Source of the DNA: an uncultured Pelagibacteraceae bacterium | GTDB lineage: Bacteria > Pseudomonadota > Alphaproteobacteria > Pelagibacterales > Pelagibacteraceae | Length of the DNA stretch: 64,000 nucleotides | Direction of reading: 5' to 3' | Assembly (NCBI GenBank): GCA_902591695.1 | Contig: CACJBQ010000002.1 | Location: 1 to 64,000 of the forward strand | Part shown: positions 9,462 through 19,726 of the stretch, in pieces | How the letters are laid out: every line of letters starts with the position of its first letter | Position numbering within the stretch: position 1 is the stretch's first letter | Position numbers and translations under genes: made by a program | Notes under the pieces: generated by a model | The model's input: the letters and a program-made list of their open reading frames with translations, nothing else | The model's database searches: none | What the model was told of the DNA's origin: nothing

Positions 9462-10475
9462 ATGGGAACAGTTGTACAGCTTAAAAATCAGATAAATGAT
9501 TCATATTTTCAACTTAAAGACTCGGTTGAAGAAAAACTGGTTTTAACCGAAGAAAAAATAAGATCAAAATTATCTAGCAACGTACAGCTGGTTCAAAAAA
9601 TGACAGATTATCATATAGAAACTGGAGGAAAAAGACTGAGAGCTTTACTAACATTGGGTAGTGCAAAATTATGTGGTTACTCTAAAGGCTCTAGAGATAT
9701 AAATTTAGCTGCGTGTGTTGAATTAATTCACAGCGCTACGTTGATGCATGATGATGTGATTGATGAAGGCACTGTTAGAAGAGGGAAAGAAACTTTAAAC
9801 AAAGTTTGGGATAATCATTCGTCAGTTTTAATAGGAGATTATCTGTTGAGTAGGTGTTTTGAAATGATGGTAGAGGACGGAAACCTAGAAGTTTTAAAAT
9901 TATTATCTTCCACTTCATCTAAAATTGCTCAAGGAGAAATTCTACAACTTCAACACAAAGGTGAAGTTGATATGCTGGAAGAAACATATTTAAAAATCAT
10001 CTCAGCTAAAACTGCTGAGTTATTTGCAGCAGCAACTAAAGTTGGTGCAATTTTATCTGATGCACAAAATAAAGAAAAAGATGCTTTAGAATTTTATGGA
10101 AGAAACTTGGGATTAACTTTTCAAATAGCAGACGACACACTTGACTATAATGCTGAGCTCAAACTATTTGGTAAAAAAATTGGTCAAGATTTTTTTGAAG
10201 GAAAAATTACCTTACCAATAATTTTACTTTTTCAAAAATTAGGAAATGATGAAAAGAAAATTTTATCAAATATGTTTAAAAAAGAGTTAAGAACAAAAGA
10301 TGACTTTAATGAAATTATAGCTCTTATAAATAGGTATAAAATAATTCAGGAATGCTATCAAAAAGCACAGCACTATATAAATTTAGCCTCAAATTCTCTA
10401 AGTGTATTTAAAGACTCTGAAGAAAAAAATATTCTTAAAAGATTAACTTCATTTAGTTTATCAAGAAATTTTTAA
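9462..10475 (+). CDS. ispB: Long-chain polyprenyl diphosphate synthase (octaprenyl/decaprenyl type)
   Basis: Builds the isoprenoid side chain of ubiquinone from FPP and IPP. 337 residues with GGKRLR (55-60), first Asp-rich motif DDVID (97-101) and second Asp-rich motif in FQIADDTLDY. The length and the short DDxxD (without the two-residue insert of FPP synthases) separate it from ispA elsewhere in this window. Chain length cannot be read with certainty; most alphaproteobacteria use octa- or decaprenyl. Its end overlaps pdxH by 4 bp on the opposite strand. Confidence 0.9.
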   Translation: MGTVVQLKNQINDSYFQLKDSVEEKLVLTEEKIRSKLSSNVQLVQKMTDYHIETGGKRLRALLTLGSAKLCGYSKGSRDINLAACVELIHSATLMHDDVIDEGTVRRGKETLNKVWDNHSSVLIGDYLLSRCFEMMVEDGNLEVLKLLSSTSSKIAQGEILQLQHKGEVDMLEETYLKIISAKTAELFAAATKVGAILSDAQNKEKDALEFYGRNLGLTFQIADDTLDYNAELKLFGKKIGQDFFEGKITLPIILLFQKLGNDEKKILSNMFKKELRTKDDFNEIIALINRYKIIQECYQKAQHYINLASNSLSVFKDSEEKNILKRLTSFSLSRNF

Positions 10476-11098
10476 GGACTTAATAAAGACTTTATCCACT
10501 TTCCGGAGTTATCTTTATTATATTTTAATCTCTCGTGGATTCTATTCTCACCATCTAGCCAAAATTCAATACTATCTGGAGATAAAATCCATCCAGACCA
10601 GTGACTTGGTCTTGGTACATCTGATTTGTTGCTATATTTTTTTTTGTAATCTTGTATAGATTTTAACAATTGTTCTCGCGAATTTAATTCTTCACTTTGC
10701 TTAGAAGCCCATGCTCCTATTCGACTTTCATACGCTCTAGATGAATAATATTCATCTGCAACCTGATCAGAAACTAATGACACCTTTCCACTAATTCTTA
10801 TTTGTCTTAAGAGACTTTTCCAATGGAAACACATCGCAGCATACGGATTTTCTTTTAATTCATTTCCCTTTTGACTATTTAAATTTGTATAAAATACAAA
10901 TCCATCTTTGTTGAAATCTTTAAGTAAAACCATTCTAACTGAAGGAATGTTGTTTTTGTCTGATGTGGCTAGAGCAACAGCGTTTGGATCATTTGGCTCA
11001 GTTTTCTTTGCTTCCTCCATCCATTCATGAAATAAATGAATTGGATCATCTATATCAAGAAAGCAACTATTAAGATCTAAAGAGTTTTTTTGATTCAT
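10472..11098 (-). CDS. pdxH: Pyridoxamine/pyridoxine 5'-phosphate oxidase
   Basis: FMN enzyme producing pyridoxal 5'-phosphate. 208 residues, the standard length. Typical stretches: PNAVALATSDKNNIPSVRMV near the N-terminus, GFVFYTNLNSQKGNEL (FMN site), AAMCFHWKSLLRQIRISG, and the C-terminal RPSHWSGW followed by IEFWLDGENRIHERLKY. It is convergent with the prenyl synthase gene and divergent from aroC, with only 33 bp to the aroC start. Confidence 0.96.
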   Translation of the reverse strand: MNQKNSLDLNSCFLDIDDPIHLFHEWMEEAKKTEPNDPNAVALATSDKNNIPSVRMVLLKDFNKDGFVFYTNLNSQKGNELKENPYAAMCFHWKSLLRQIRISGKVSLVSDQVADEYYSSRAYESRIGAWASKQSEELNSREQLLKSIQDYKKKYSNKSDVPRPSHWSGWILSPDSIEFWLDGENRIHERLKYNKDNSGKWIKSLLSP

Positions 11099-11118
11099 AA
11101 TTTAAACAAAATAATCTA

Positions 11119-11124
11119 TATAAT
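11119..11124 (+). promoter_or_regulatory. Candidate -10 element of aroC (near-leaderless)
   Basis: A perfect TATAAT ends 7 bp before the aroC ATG, which would put the transcript start at or beside the start codon. No convincing -35 is seen at normal spacing, so support is weak. Confidence 0.32.
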
Positions 11125-11131
11125 ATAAATA

Positions 11132-12214
11132 ATGTCATTTAATACTTTTGGAAAGCTATTTCGTTTCACAACTTGGGGAGAGTCTCATGGACCTGCAATT
11201 GGTTGTATTGTTGATGGTTGTCCTCCAAACATAAATCTTAAAGAACAAGATATTCAAATAGAATTAGACAAAAGAAAACCAGGACAATCTAAATTTACGA
11301 CTCAGAGAAAAGAGGATGATAAAGTTCAAATATTGTCAGGAGTATTTGAGGGTAAAACTACAGGAACACCTATTTCTCTCATAATCTACAACAAAGATAT
11401 GAGATCAAAAGATTATAGTAATATTAAAGATAAGTTCAGACCGGGTCATGCAGATTTTACTTATTTTAAAAAATATGGAATTAGAGACTATAGAGGTGGT
11501 GGTAGATCTTCTGCTAGAGAAACTGCAGCACGAGTTGCGGCCGGTGCAATAGCAAAAGTTGTACTTCAAAAAAAATTAGGTAAAAAATTTAAAGTAATTG
11601 CTGCAGTAACTCAGTTAGGAATTCTTGGATGTGATACAAATCAGTGGAACGATAAAGTAATTTCAAAAAATCCATTTTTTTGTCCGGATAAATCAATGAT
11701 TAAATTATGGGAAAAATATTTACTTGGTGTTAGAAAGTCAGGATCCTCATGTGGAGCAGTGATTGAAATAAGAGCAAGAGGTATCCCAGTCGGTTTAGGT
11801 GCTCCAATTTATTCAAAATTGGATACTGACATAGCTTCAGGTCTAATGAGTATTAATGCAGTTAAAGGTGTAAATATTGGTGCAGGAATGAACTCAGCAC
11901 AATTAAGTGGAGAACAAAATTCAGATGAAATTTCTTCAAAAGGAAATAAATTAAAATTCAATTCAAATAACGCTGGTGGAATTCTTGGTGGAATTTCTAC
12001 GGGCCAAGAAATTGTTGCATCTTTTGCTGTCAAACCAACATCTTCAATTTTAACTAGTAGAAAAACTATAAATAAATTTGGGAAAAATACTTCAATATCT
12101 GTTAAAGGTAGACACGATCCTTGTGTAGGAATTAGAGCTGTACCAATTGGTGAAGCTATGATGAACTGTGTTTTACTTGACCACTACTTAATGAATAAAG
12201 CCCAGTGTGGTTAG
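11132..12214 (+). CDS. aroC: Chorismate synthase
   Basis: Last step of the shikimate pathway (EPSP to chorismate, needs reduced FMN). 360 residues. Signatures: [20 protein letters not shown] near the N-terminus, [14 protein letters not shown], and [19 protein letters not shown] in the centre. The C-terminal [17 protein letters not shown] matches the last family block. No clear Shine-Dalgarno precedes the ATG. The gene ends 6 bp before the convergent dxs stop. Confidence 0.97.
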   Translation: MSFNTFGKLFRFTTWGESHGPAIGCIVDGCPPNINLKEQDIQIELDKRKPGQSKFTTQRKEDDKVQILSGVFEGKTTGTPISLIIYNKDMRSKDYSNIKDKFRPGHADFTYFKKYGIRDYRGGGRSSARETAARVAAGAIAKVVLQKKLGKKFKVIAAVTQLGILGCDTNQWNDKVISKNPFFCPDKSMIKLWEKYLLGVRKSGSSCGAVIEIRARGIPVGLGAPIYSKLDTDIASGLMSINAVKGVNIGAGMNSAQLSGEQNSDEISSKGNKLKFNSNNAGGILGGISTGQEIVASFAVKPTSSILTSRKTINKFGKNTSISVKGRHDPCVGIRAVPIGEAMMNCVLLDHYLMNKAQCG

Positions 12215-12220
12215 CTTAAA

Positions 12221-14137
12221 TTAATTTTTCACAACTCTTATTGTCTCCTTTTGAAACAAAATATCAGCAATTTTCTTAGAAATTTGAGAACTGTTTAATC
12301 CAGCTTTATCGTACATTTTTTTTGGATCATCTTGTTCAATAAATTCATCTGGTAAAGTCATTGATCTAAATTTTAAACCTTTGTCAAATACTCCTCTTTC
12401 AGCTAATAAATTTTTAACATGAGAACCAAAACCACCTATTGATCCTTCTTCAACAGTTATCATAAGCTCATGTTCCTTAGCAGATTTTAGTATAAGTTCT
12501 TCGTCTAAAGGCTTAGCAAATCTGGCGTCTATTAAAGTTGTTGAAACTCCTTTTGCTTTTAATTCCTCTGCAGCTAACTTGCACTCTTCAAGTCGAGTTC
12601 CAAGGTTTAATACACAAACTTGTGTCCCTTGTTGAACGACTCTCCCTTTACCAATTTCAATTTTTTCATCTATTGATGGGAGATCAACACCTACACCAGT
12701 TCCTCTTGGATATCTGATTGCAGAAGGTCTGTCATTTATATCTACTGAAGTATTAATCATTTTTACTAGTTCAGCTTCGTTACTTGCTGCCATTACTACA
12801 AAGTTAGGCAAAGTTGATAAGTAAGTTATATCAAATGAACCAGCATGTGTTGATCCATCAGCACCAACTAATCCTGCTCTATCTATCGCAAATCTAACTG
12901 GTAAACTTTGGATGGCAACATCGTGAACAACTTGATCATATGCTCTCTGTAAAAATGTAGAATAAATTGCAGCATATGGTTTGTATCCTTCGGTTGCTAG
13001 ACCAGCTGCAAAAGTTACGGCATGTTGCTCTGCTATTCCTACATCAAACATTCTATTTGGAAACTCCTTGCCAAAAATATCCATGCCAGTACCTCCTGGC
13101 ATAGCTGCTGTTATTCCTACTATTTTGCTATCTTTTTTGGCATGTTTAACTAAGGTGTTTGCAAATACTTTTGTATAAGCTGGAAGGTTTGATTTACTCT
13201 TTACTTGTTCGCCAGTCTCAACATTAAATTTTGACACTCCATGATAATGATCATTTGCTTTTTCTGCATAAGAATAACCTTTTCCTTTTTGAGTTTTGAT
13301 ATGAATCATTATAGGACCCTCATGTCTTGATTCTTTTGCGTTTTTTAAAATTGGAACCAGGCTTGATAAATCATGACCATCTATAGGACCTGCATAATAA
13401 AAGCCAAGTGAACTAAACAATGTACCTCCAGTAACTGCTGAACGGAAAAAATCCTCTGCTTTTCCTGCTTTGGCACTAAATCTTTTTGAAAATGCAGATG
13501 TAATTAATTTTAAAGTTTCCCTAAGACTAAAATATATTTTACCCGTAAATAATTTTGCCAAGTAAGTTCTCATTGCTCCAACTGGTTTTGCAATTGACAT
13601 GTCGTTATCATTTAAAATAACAATCATTTTTGTCTTAGATGCTCCAGCATTATTCATAGCTTCGTAAGCCATACCTGCACTAATTGCTCCATCACCTATG
13701 ACAGCTATTACATTGGAAGACTTATTTTCTAATTTATTTGCCTCAGCAATTCCTAATGCTGATGAAATAGATGTTGAGCTATGGGCTGCTCCAAATGGGT
13801 CATACTCACTTTCAGATCTTTTTGTAAAACCTGATAAACCATCGCCTTGCCGTAAAGTTCTAATTTTATCTTTTCTTCCAGTTAAAATTTTATGTGGGTA
13901 AGATTGATGACCAACATCCCATATTAATTTATCATTTGGTGTGTCAAAAACATAATGAAGTGCAACTGTCAATTCAACCACGCCCAAACCAGCACCAAGG
14001 TGACCTCCTGTTTCTGAGACAGCACTTATCATTTCCTCCCTCACCTCATCTGCTACTTTTTGTAAATTGTCTTCAGACACTTTTCTTAAATCAGATGGAA
14101 AGTTGATGTTGTTTAAAAATTGATAATTTTTTTTCAT
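12221..14137 (-). CDS. dxs: 1-deoxy-D-xylulose-5-phosphate synthase
   Basis: Condenses pyruvate and glyceraldehyde-3-phosphate; the thiamin-diphosphate enzyme that opens the MEP isoprenoid pathway. 638 residues with [19 protein letters not shown] and [16 protein letters not shown] at the N-terminus. The ThDP site follows ([20 protein letters not shown] then NDNDMSI), and the pyrimidine domain carries [16 protein letters not shown]. The gene follows ispA with a 4-bp overlap, the common alphaproteobacterial xseB-ispA-dxs order, so precursor supply and FPP synthesis are co-expressed. Confidence 0.97.
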   Translation of the reverse strand: MKKNYQFLNNINFPSDLRKVSEDNLQKVADEVREEMISAVSETGGHLGAGLGVVELTVALHYVFDTPNDKLIWDVGHQSYPHKILTGRKDKIRTLRQGDGLSGFTKRSESEYDPFGAAHSSTSISSALGIAEANKLENKSSNVIAVIGDGAISAGMAYEAMNNAGASKTKMIVILNDNDMSIAKPVGAMRTYLAKLFTGKIYFSLRETLKLITSAFSKRFSAKAGKAEDFFRSAVTGGTLFSSLGFYYAGPIDGHDLSSLVPILKNAKESRHEGPIMIHIKTQKGKGYSYAEKANDHYHGVSKFNVETGEQVKSKSNLPAYTKVFANTLVKHAKKDSKIVGITAAMPGGTGMDIFGKEFPNRMFDVGIAEQHAVTFAAGLATEGYKPYAAIYSTFLQRAYDQVVHDVAIQSLPVRFAIDRAGLVGADGSTHAGSFDITYLSTLPNFVVMAASNEAELVKMINTSVDINDRPSAIRYPRGTGVGVDLPSIDEKIEIGKGRVVQQGTQVCVLNLGTRLEECKLAAEELKAKGVSTTLIDARFAKPLDEELILKSAKEHELMITVEEGSIGGFGSHVKNLLAERGVFDKGLKFRSMTLPDEFIEQDDPKKMYDKAGLNSSQISKKIADILFQKETIRVVKN

Positions 14138-15006
14138 TTTTTTCTATTCAATATATAGCCTAGAGTTTCATTTATTTTTTTAGATTTTGAACCATATTTT
14201 ATTAAATTCTTATTAATATCTTTTATTATCTTATCACAATACTTAAGTGAGTCATCATAGCCTATTAAATTTATAAGTGTTGCCTTGCCTTTTTTTTGAT
14301 CTTTTCCTGTTTTTTTGCCAGCTTCCTTAGAATTACTTTTCAGATCAATTAAATCATCAGCTATTTGGAATAATAGACCAATTTTTGATCCAATATTTTC
14401 AAAAAATTTAATTTCTTGAATTGTTTTTTTCTTAATTATTGCTGGAACTGCACAACAAAAACTAAATAACATTCCAGTTTTTTTTATTTCCATTTCTAAT
14501 ATTTGATTCCTTGATATTTTTTTTCTCTCATAACTTAAATCTAAATATTGCCCACCAGCTATTCCTAAATGACCTGAGCATTCTGATAATTTTTTTATAA
14601 GGTTAATTTTAATCTTTTCATTTAATTTCAATTTAGGACTTGATAAAATTTCAAAAGCTAAAGTTAGTAATGAATTTCCTGCTAGAACTGCTGTAGACTC
14701 ACCAAATTTAATGTGGGTTGATGGTTTTCCTCTTCTAATATCATCATCATCCATGCAGGGTAGATCGTCATGAATAAGCGAATAAGCATGAATACATTCA
14801 ACGGCCGACCCAACTATTATCAATGTTTTGTAATCTATTGAAAATAATGACCCTAAGTCGATCAAGATTTTAGATCTTATTTTTTTTCCACCTGGAAATA
14901 AACCATACTTCATGGGTGACATTAAGTGAGAATATTTCTGTGAATTAATATATTTTTTAAGAAATTTATTTGTATCCTTGGCTATTTTATTAAGCTGTTT
15001 TTTCAT
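14134..15006 (-). CDS. ispA: Farnesyl diphosphate synthase family (short-chain prenyl transferase)
   Basis: Makes FPP (possibly GGPP) from IPP and DMAPP. 290 residues; first Asp-rich motif [11 protein letters not shown] contains the two-residue insertion typical of bacterial FPP synthases, and the second is [16 protein letters not shown] precedes the first motif. It sits between xseB and dxs with 4-bp overlaps on both sides. FPP is the likely product from the motif type and gene context. Confidence 0.93.
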   Translation of the reverse strand: MKKQLNKIAKDTNKFLKKYINSQKYSHLMSPMKYGLFPGGKKIRSKILIDLGSLFSIDYKTLIIVGSAVECIHAYSLIHDDLPCMDDDDIRRGKPSTHIKFGESTAVLAGNSLLTLAFEILSSPKLKLNEKIKINLIKKLSECSGHLGIAGGQYLDLSYERKKISRNQILEMEIKKTGMLFSFCCAVPAIIKKKTIQEIKFFENIGSKIGLLFQIADDLIDLKSNSKEAGKKTGKDQKKGKATLINLIGYDDSLKYCDKIIKDINKNLIKYGSKSKKINETLGYILNRKK

Positions 15007-15236
15007 TTTTTAATTATTTGTTTAATCTTTTTATTTGTCTCTTCCCCAATGGATTTAAAATTTTTATGAAATTTCTTTTCAATAATATTATTTAATTTTA
15101 GAAGTTCTTGATAACTGTCAGCTGAATTGTTTAAATCGTTTTCCTTTTCTAAAGAATCTATAATCTTATTTGCTTTTTCTGTAAGCTCCTCAACTGAGTA
15201 CTGATCATAATCAGGTGGTATTATTTTATCTTTCAT
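15003..15236 (-). CDS. xseB: Exodeoxyribonuclease VII small subunit
   Basis: A 77-residue helical protein, typical of XseB, which pairs with XseA to degrade single-stranded DNA. The sequence has the XseB pattern YSVEELTEKANKIIDSLE followed by a second amphipathic helix; the C-terminal tail is Lys-rich. Being upstream of ispA-dxs is the classic proteobacterial position and supports the call more than the weak sequence signature does. No xseA is in this window. Confidence 0.85.
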   Translation of the reverse strand: MKDKIIPPDYDQYSVEELTEKANKIIDSLEKENDLNNSADSYQELLKLNNIIEKKFHKNFKSIGEETNKKIKQIIKK

Positions 15237-15256
15237 ATAATAATAATTATTAATAC

Positions 15257-16189
15257 ATGAAATCTATTCAATCAAATATCAAAAAAGCAAAAAAATATTT
15301 AGATAATAATCATTGTGTTGCAGTACCAACAGAAACTGTTTATGGATTAGCTGCAAACGCTTACTCGAATAGTGCAGTTAAGAAAATATTTAGTCTTAAA
15401 AAAAGACCATTTAACAATCCGCTCATTGTACATTATTACGATATTCAAAGACTTAGAGAGGACTGTGATATAAATGATAATTTGGTAAAACTTTACAAAA
15501 GATTTTCTCCAGGTCCCATAACTTACGTTTTGAAATTAAAAAATGAATCAAAAATATCAAAATTTGTCACTAATAATAAAAAAAGTATTGCTGTACGTTT
15601 TCCTAAACATAAATTGTTCAGAAATTTATTAAAAAATTTAGATTATCCAGTAGCTGCACCTAGCGCAAATATATCTTCAAGATTAAGTTCAGTTAAACCA
15701 TCTGATGTAAAAGAAGAATTTGGTTCAAAAATAAAATATATTTTAAATGGAGGAAAAAGTAAAATTGGAGTTGAGTCCACAATATTAAATCTTTTAAAAA
15801 AACCCTCACTTTTAAGATATGGAGGCTTAGATGCTAAAAAAATTGAAAATTTTTTAAAAAAAAAATTATTAATTAGTACAAATTCAAAAAAAAAAATATC
15901 CCCTGGTTTATTTCCGTTACATTACTCTCCCGGGATACCTTTAAGAGTCAATGTTAAAAAACCAAAAAAAAACGAGGCGTATTTATTAATCAAAAAAAGA
16001 AAATCAAAATTAAAAAACTATTATTATTTATCAAAAGTGAAAAATATAGAGGAAGCTGCAAAGAATTTATATTCAACTTTAAGAAAAATTAAAAACGATG
16101 GTTTTAAAAAGATTGCAGTTGAAAAAATACCAAACAAAGGTCTTGGTAAAACAATCAACGATAGATTAAAGAGAGCCTCTAAATATTAA
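15257..16189 (+). CDS. sua5: L-threonylcarbamoyladenylate synthase, long (Sua5) form
   Basis: Makes threonylcarbamoyl-AMP for t6A37 of ANN-decoding tRNAs. The YrdC-type domain covers about residues 1-200 (VAVPTETVYGLAANAYS, KRPFNNPLIVHY, YPVAAPSANISSR, GVESTILNL). A further ~100 residues after SPGLFPLHYSPGIPL form the extra C-terminal Sua5 domain, so this is the Sua5 type rather than the short TsaC. Only 20 bp separate its start from the divergent xseB start. A TATAAT at 15236-15241 may drive it, with a leader of about 10 nt. The stop overlaps the next ATG by one base. Confidence 0.93.
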   Translation: MKSIQSNIKKAKKYLDNNHCVAVPTETVYGLAANAYSNSAVKKIFSLKKRPFNNPLIVHYYDIQRLREDCDINDNLVKLYKRFSPGPITYVLKLKNESKISKFVTNNKKSIAVRFPKHKLFRNLLKNLDYPVAAPSANISSRLSSVKPSDVKEEFGSKIKYILNGGKSKIGVESTILNLLKKPSLLRYGGLDAKKIENFLKKKLLISTNSKKKISPGLFPLHYSPGIPLRVNVKKPKKNEAYLLIKKRKSKLKNYYYLSKVKNIEEAAKNLYSTLRKIKNDGFKKIAVEKIPNKGLGKTINDRLKRASKY

Positions 16190-16911
16190 TGACAAATTCT
16201 ATTGAAGTAATCAATTTATCAAAAAAATATAAAGATAAAAAAGCAGTGGATAATATAAATTTTAAAATTAATGAAAATGAAATGGTTGGTCTTTTAGGAC
16301 CTAATGGATGTGGAAAAACTACAACTATTGCAATGATTTTAGGATTATTAAAACCAAGTAGAGGTGAGGTTTTAATCAACGGAGAGAATATTGAAAAAAA
16401 TAAAATCTCTCTTCTTCATAAAATGAATTTTATTTCACCCTATATTGAATTGCCTAAAAAACTTAAAGTTAAACAAAATTTAATTGTTTATGGAAAATTA
16501 TATAACATTCAAAATTTAAATGACCGAATAGATCACCTTGCAAATAAACTTAGATTAAAAGATCTTTTAAACAAAATTACTGGAGAACTTTCTTCTGGAC
16601 AAAAAAATAGGGTAAGTCTTGCTAAAGCTTTAATAAATGATCCAACGGTACTTTTGTTGGATGAACCCACTGCTTCATTAGATCCTGAAACTGGTGATTT
16701 TGTAAGATCATTTTTAGAAGATTACAAAAAAGAAAAAAAAATATCTGTTTTGCTTGCCTCACATAATATGGAAGAAGTAAAAAGATTATGTGGTTCTGTT
16801 TTAATGATGAAAGATGGTTTAATAGTGGATAGAGGAACACCTGAAGAGTTAATAACTAAATATGGAAGAAGAAATTTAGAGGAAGTATTTTTAGAAATTG
16901 TGAGAAAATAA
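16189..16911 (+). CDS. ABC transporter ATP-binding protein (ABC-2 exporter type)
   Basis: A 240-residue nucleotide-binding subunit: Walker A GPNGCGKT (37-44), signature LSSGQKNR, Walker B VLLLDEPTASLDP, and switch His in LLASHNMEEV. The late GTPEELITKYGRRNLEEVFLE tail is typical of ATPases partnered with ABC-2 (NodJ/YadH-like) permeases, and such a permease follows 2 bp downstream. These pairs export polysaccharides, drugs or lipids; nothing here identifies the cargo. Confidence 0.93.
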   Translation: MTNSIEVINLSKKYKDKKAVDNINFKINENEMVGLLGPNGCGKTTTIAMILGLLKPSRGEVLINGENIEKNKISLLHKMNFISPYIELPKKLKVKQNLIVYGKLYNIQNLNDRIDHLANKLRLKDLLNKITGELSSGQKNRVSLAKALINDPTVLLLDEPTASLDPETGDFVRSFLEDYKKEKKISVLLASHNMEEVKRLCGSVLMMKDGLIVDRGTPEELITKYGRRNLEEVFLEIVRK

Positions 16912-16913
16912 AA

Positions 16914-17705
16914 ATGAATTTAATTAGAATTTATGGTCTTTTTTTAAGACACTTTTATTTAATAACTAGATCATTTCCAAGAATATTAGATTTAATTTAT
17001 TGGCCTTCAATTCAAATTACTCTTTGGGGATTTATTTCTAATTTTTTTGCAGCTCATAGCTCTTATTACAGTGGTGCAGTCGGAGTTATTCTTTCATGTG
17101 CAATTCTATATGATTTTTTATTTAGAACCAGTATTGGTTTTAATATGTTATTTTTGGAGGAGATTTGGAGCAGAAATTTTACAAACCTATTTATTGCACC
17201 AATGAAAATTAGTGAGATAATTATTTCTCTAGTTTTTACTGCTTTAATAAGAGCATTAATTGGTTTAATTCCAGCTATACTATTAACATCTCCATTATTT
17301 GGTATATCTTTGCTAAAACTAGGTCTTCCTTTGGCATTTCTTTTCTTAAGTCTGTATTTATTTGGAATAACACTTGGTCTATTTGTTTCAGCAGGATTGT
17401 TAAGATTTGGACCATCTTTTGAGAATATTGCATGGTCTACCATGTTTTTATTAGCACCATTTGGATGTATTTACTATCCAGTTGAAACACTACCAGGTAT
17501 CTTCCAAACAATCGCTTTCGCACTTCCGTTAGTTTATATTTTTGAGGAGACTAGAAATATCTTAGTCAATGGAATGGTAAATTATGAAAATATCATAAAT
17601 GCAATCTATCTAAACGGGTTTTATTTAATTTTGTCAATATTTGTATTTTATTACTCTTTCGACAAAGCAAGAGATAAAGGAACTTTAATAAATATGGGTG
17701 AATAA
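16914..17705 (+). CDS. ABC-2 type permease
   Basis: 263 residues with about six membrane segments, the membrane partner of the ATPase just upstream. LIYWPSIQITLWGFISNFF near the N-terminus and the later FLLAPFGCIYYPVETLPG loop are typical of the ABC-2 family (the P-x-x-x-LP segment before the last helices). The substrate is unknown. The gene ends 5 bp before a tRNA-Arg on the opposite strand. Confidence 0.88.
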   Translation: MNLIRIYGLFLRHFYLITRSFPRILDLIYWPSIQITLWGFISNFFAAHSSYYSGAVGVILSCAILYDFLFRTSIGFNMLFLEEIWSRNFTNLFIAPMKISEIIISLVFTALIRALIGLIPAILLTSPLFGISLLKLGLPLAFLFLSLYLFGITLGLFVSAGLLRFGPSFENIAWSTMFLLAPFGCIYYPVETLPGIFQTIAFALPLVYIFEETRNILVNGMVNYENIINAIYLNGFYLILSIFVFYYSFDKARDKGTLINMGE

Positions 17706-17710
17706 ACTGG

Positions 17711-17787
17711 TGGTGCGCCTGCTAGGAGTCGAACCCAGAACCTCCTGATCCGAAGTCAGGCGCTCTATCCAGTTGAGCTACAAGCGC
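17711..17787 (-). tRNA. tRNA-Arg (anticodon UCG)
   Basis: On the minus strand the acceptor GCGCTTG (17787-17781) pairs with CAGGCGC (17721-17715, one G-U); A and an encoded CCA follow (17714-17711). The D arm has GTAGCTCAACTGGATAGAGC. The anticodon stem-loop is CCTGA-CTTCGGA-TCAGG, anticodon TCG, and the T arm contains GGTTCGACTCC. It reads CGA. It is a single tRNA between two plus-strand genes. Confidence 0.95.
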
Positions 17788-17810
17788 ATATAGTATTAAT
17801 ATTATATTTT

Positions 17811-18791
17811 ATGGAAAAAAACATTAATTTTATAGTCAAAGAGGATGAGAAGAATTTAAGGGTTGATGTTTTAATTAACAAAAGAGAGGAATTAATTAGT
17901 AGAACTAGAATTAAAAATTTAATTTTAAAAGAAAAGTTAACACTAAATAATAAAATTATTAAAAGTCCATCAAAAAAAGTCTCAATTGGTGACACTATAA
18001 ATCTTAAGATCCCAGAGCCTGAAATGGCGTCCCTTAAACCTTATCAATTTAAATTAGAAATAATATACGAAGATAATGATCTATTGGTTATTAATAAACC
18101 TGCTGGAATAATCATGCATCCAGGGGCTGGAAATTATGATAAAACAATTGTTAATGCATTGATGCATTATAATAAGAATTCTTTATCAAATATAGGTGAT
18201 GAATTAAGACCTGGTATTGTTCATAGAATTGATAAAAACACATCTGGTTTAGTTGTAATTGCAAAAAACAATGAAACTCATGAAAATTTATCAAAACAAT
18301 TTAGTGATCATACAATTATAAGAGAGTACCAACTTTTAATATGGGGAAAATTAAGACCATCTTCAGGAAGGATTGAAACATTTATAACTCGCAGTTCAAA
18401 AAATAGACAACTTATGGAAGTTAGTAGTTCTAAAGGCAAGAAAGCTATAACAAATTATAAAACACTTAAAATTTTTGAAAATCAGAAAACACCAACTTTA
18501 AGTTTAGTTGAATGTAAATTAGAAACAGGAAGAACACATCAAATAAGAGTCCATATGAATTACAAAGGTAATAGTCTTGTTGGAGATGGCAAATATAAAA
18601 AAAAATATAAAAAATTAAAAAATATTGATTTAGACATCCAAACTTCAATTACTAAATTAAATAGACAATTCCTGCATGCAAAAACTTTAGGATTTATGCA
18701 TCCACGTACTAAGAAAGAGATGATTTTTTCCTCACTTTTGCCACAAGATCTTAATAATATTCTTAAAATGCTTAGAAACACTGAAGAATAA
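17811..18791 (+). CDS. rluD: Pseudouridine synthase, RluD-like (23S rRNA)
   Basis: 326 residues: N-terminal S4 RNA-binding domain (about 1-75) and an RsuA/RluA catalytic domain. VINKPAGIIMHPG (94-106) and HRIDKNTSGLVVIAK with catalytic Asp141 are diagnostic. In E. coli RluD modifies the helix 69 loop of 23S rRNA. RluD rather than RluC is chosen on length, on the MHPG after KPAG and because rluD next to rpoH is a common alphaproteobacterial arrangement; the exact target uridines are inferred. Confidence 0.9.
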   Translation: MEKNINFIVKEDEKNLRVDVLINKREELISRTRIKNLILKEKLTLNNKIIKSPSKKVSIGDTINLKIPEPEMASLKPYQFKLEIIYEDNDLLVINKPAGIIMHPGAGNYDKTIVNALMHYNKNSLSNIGDELRPGIVHRIDKNTSGLVVIAKNNETHENLSKQFSDHTIIREYQLLIWGKLRPSSGRIETFITRSSKNRQLMEVSSSKGKKAITNYKTLKIFENQKTPTLSLVECKLETGRTHQIRVHMNYKGNSLVGDGKYKKKYKKLKNIDLDIQTSITKLNRQFLHAKTLGFMHPRTKKEMIFSSLLPQDLNNILKMLRNTEE

Positions 18792-18804
18792 ATTATTGAA
18801 AATT

Positions 18805-18813
18805 TGCTATAAT
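18805..18813 (+). promoter_or_regulatory. Extended -10 promoter of rpoH
   Basis: TGCTATAAT (18805-18813) is an extended -10 (TG, one base, perfect TATAAT) about 19 bp before the rpoH ATG. No good -35 is evident, as expected for extended -10 promoters. The same TTTGCTATAA string precedes rpmE. It overlaps only the end of the rluD region, giving rpoH its own start. Confidence 0.6.
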
Positions 18814-18832
18814 TAATTAAATAAACACCTCT

Positions 18833-19726
18833 ATGAGCACAACAATGAGTAATAATCTGCCAACCCTTTCTAATGAAGGTGGGCTATCTGCATATTTAGA
18901 GCAGATTAAAAAATTTCCGATGTTAGCTGCAGAAGAAGAATATATGCTAGCAAAAAACTGGAAAACAACTGGTAATATTAAAGCTGCAGAAAAACTGGTC
19001 ACTAGTCACTTAAGATTAGTTGCAAAGATTGCTATGGGCTACAAAGGATATGGTTTGCCTATTAATGAAATGATTTCAGAGGGAAATGTAGGTCTTATGC
19101 AAGCTGTTAAGAAATTTGAACCAGAAAAAGGTTTTAGATTGGCAACTTATGCAATGTGGTGGATTAAGGCTTCTATTCAAGAATATATTTTAAGATCCTG
19201 GAGTCTTGTCAAAATTGGAACTACTACTGCTCAAAAAAAATTATTCTTTAATTTAAAGAAAATTAAAAATCAAATTTCTCCAGAAACTGAAGGTGACTTA
19301 AGAGATGAACACGTTGATCATATAGCTAATAAGCTCGATGTAAGTAAAGAAGAAGTCGTTTCAATGAATAGAAGACTTTCTGGAAAGGAGTTCTCGCTAA
19401 ATGCTCAAGTTGGAGAAGATGGCGATGAATGGCAAGACTGGTTGGTTGATAAAGAACTTGATCATGATTTAAAATTTGCTCACCACGAGGAAATGGAGCA
19501 AAGAAAAGATTTATTAAAAGACTCTATTAAAGTTCTTAACGATAGAGAAAGAGAAATTTTATACTCTAGAAGACTAAATGATAACCCAACTACTCTAGAA
19601 GATTTAAGTAAAAAATATAAAATTAGCAGAGAAAGAGTTAGACAAATTGAAAATAAAGCATTTGAAAAACTCCAAAAGCACATGCTTCTATTAGCTAAAT
19701 CAAAAAATCTTTTACCCGCAAACTAA
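18833..19726 (+). CDS. rpoH: RNA polymerase sigma-32 (heat-shock) factor
   Basis: Directs transcription of heat-shock genes. 297 residues. Regions 2.1-2.4 include [17 protein letters not shown] and [28 protein letters not shown] at 134-141 is the RpoH-box diagnostic for sigma-32, and region 4 has the helix-turn-helix [18 protein letters not shown]. Two in-frame ATGs (codons 1 and 5) are possible; I use the first. Its 3' end overlaps the purA stop by 4 bp on the opposite strand. Confidence 0.96.
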   Translation: MSTTMSNNLPTLSNEGGLSAYLEQIKKFPMLAAEEEYMLAKNWKTTGNIKAAEKLVTSHLRLVAKIAMGYKGYGLPINEMISEGNVGLMQAVKKFEPEKGFRLATYAMWWIKASIQEYILRSWSLVKIGTTTAQKKLFFNLKKIKNQISPETEGDLRDEHVDHIANKLDVSKEEVVSMNRRLSGKEFSLNAQVGEDGDEWQDWLVDKELDHDLKFAHHEEMEQRKDLLKDSIKVLNDREREILYSRRLNDNPTTLEDLSKKYKISRERVRQIENKAFEKLQKHMLLLAKSKNLLPAN

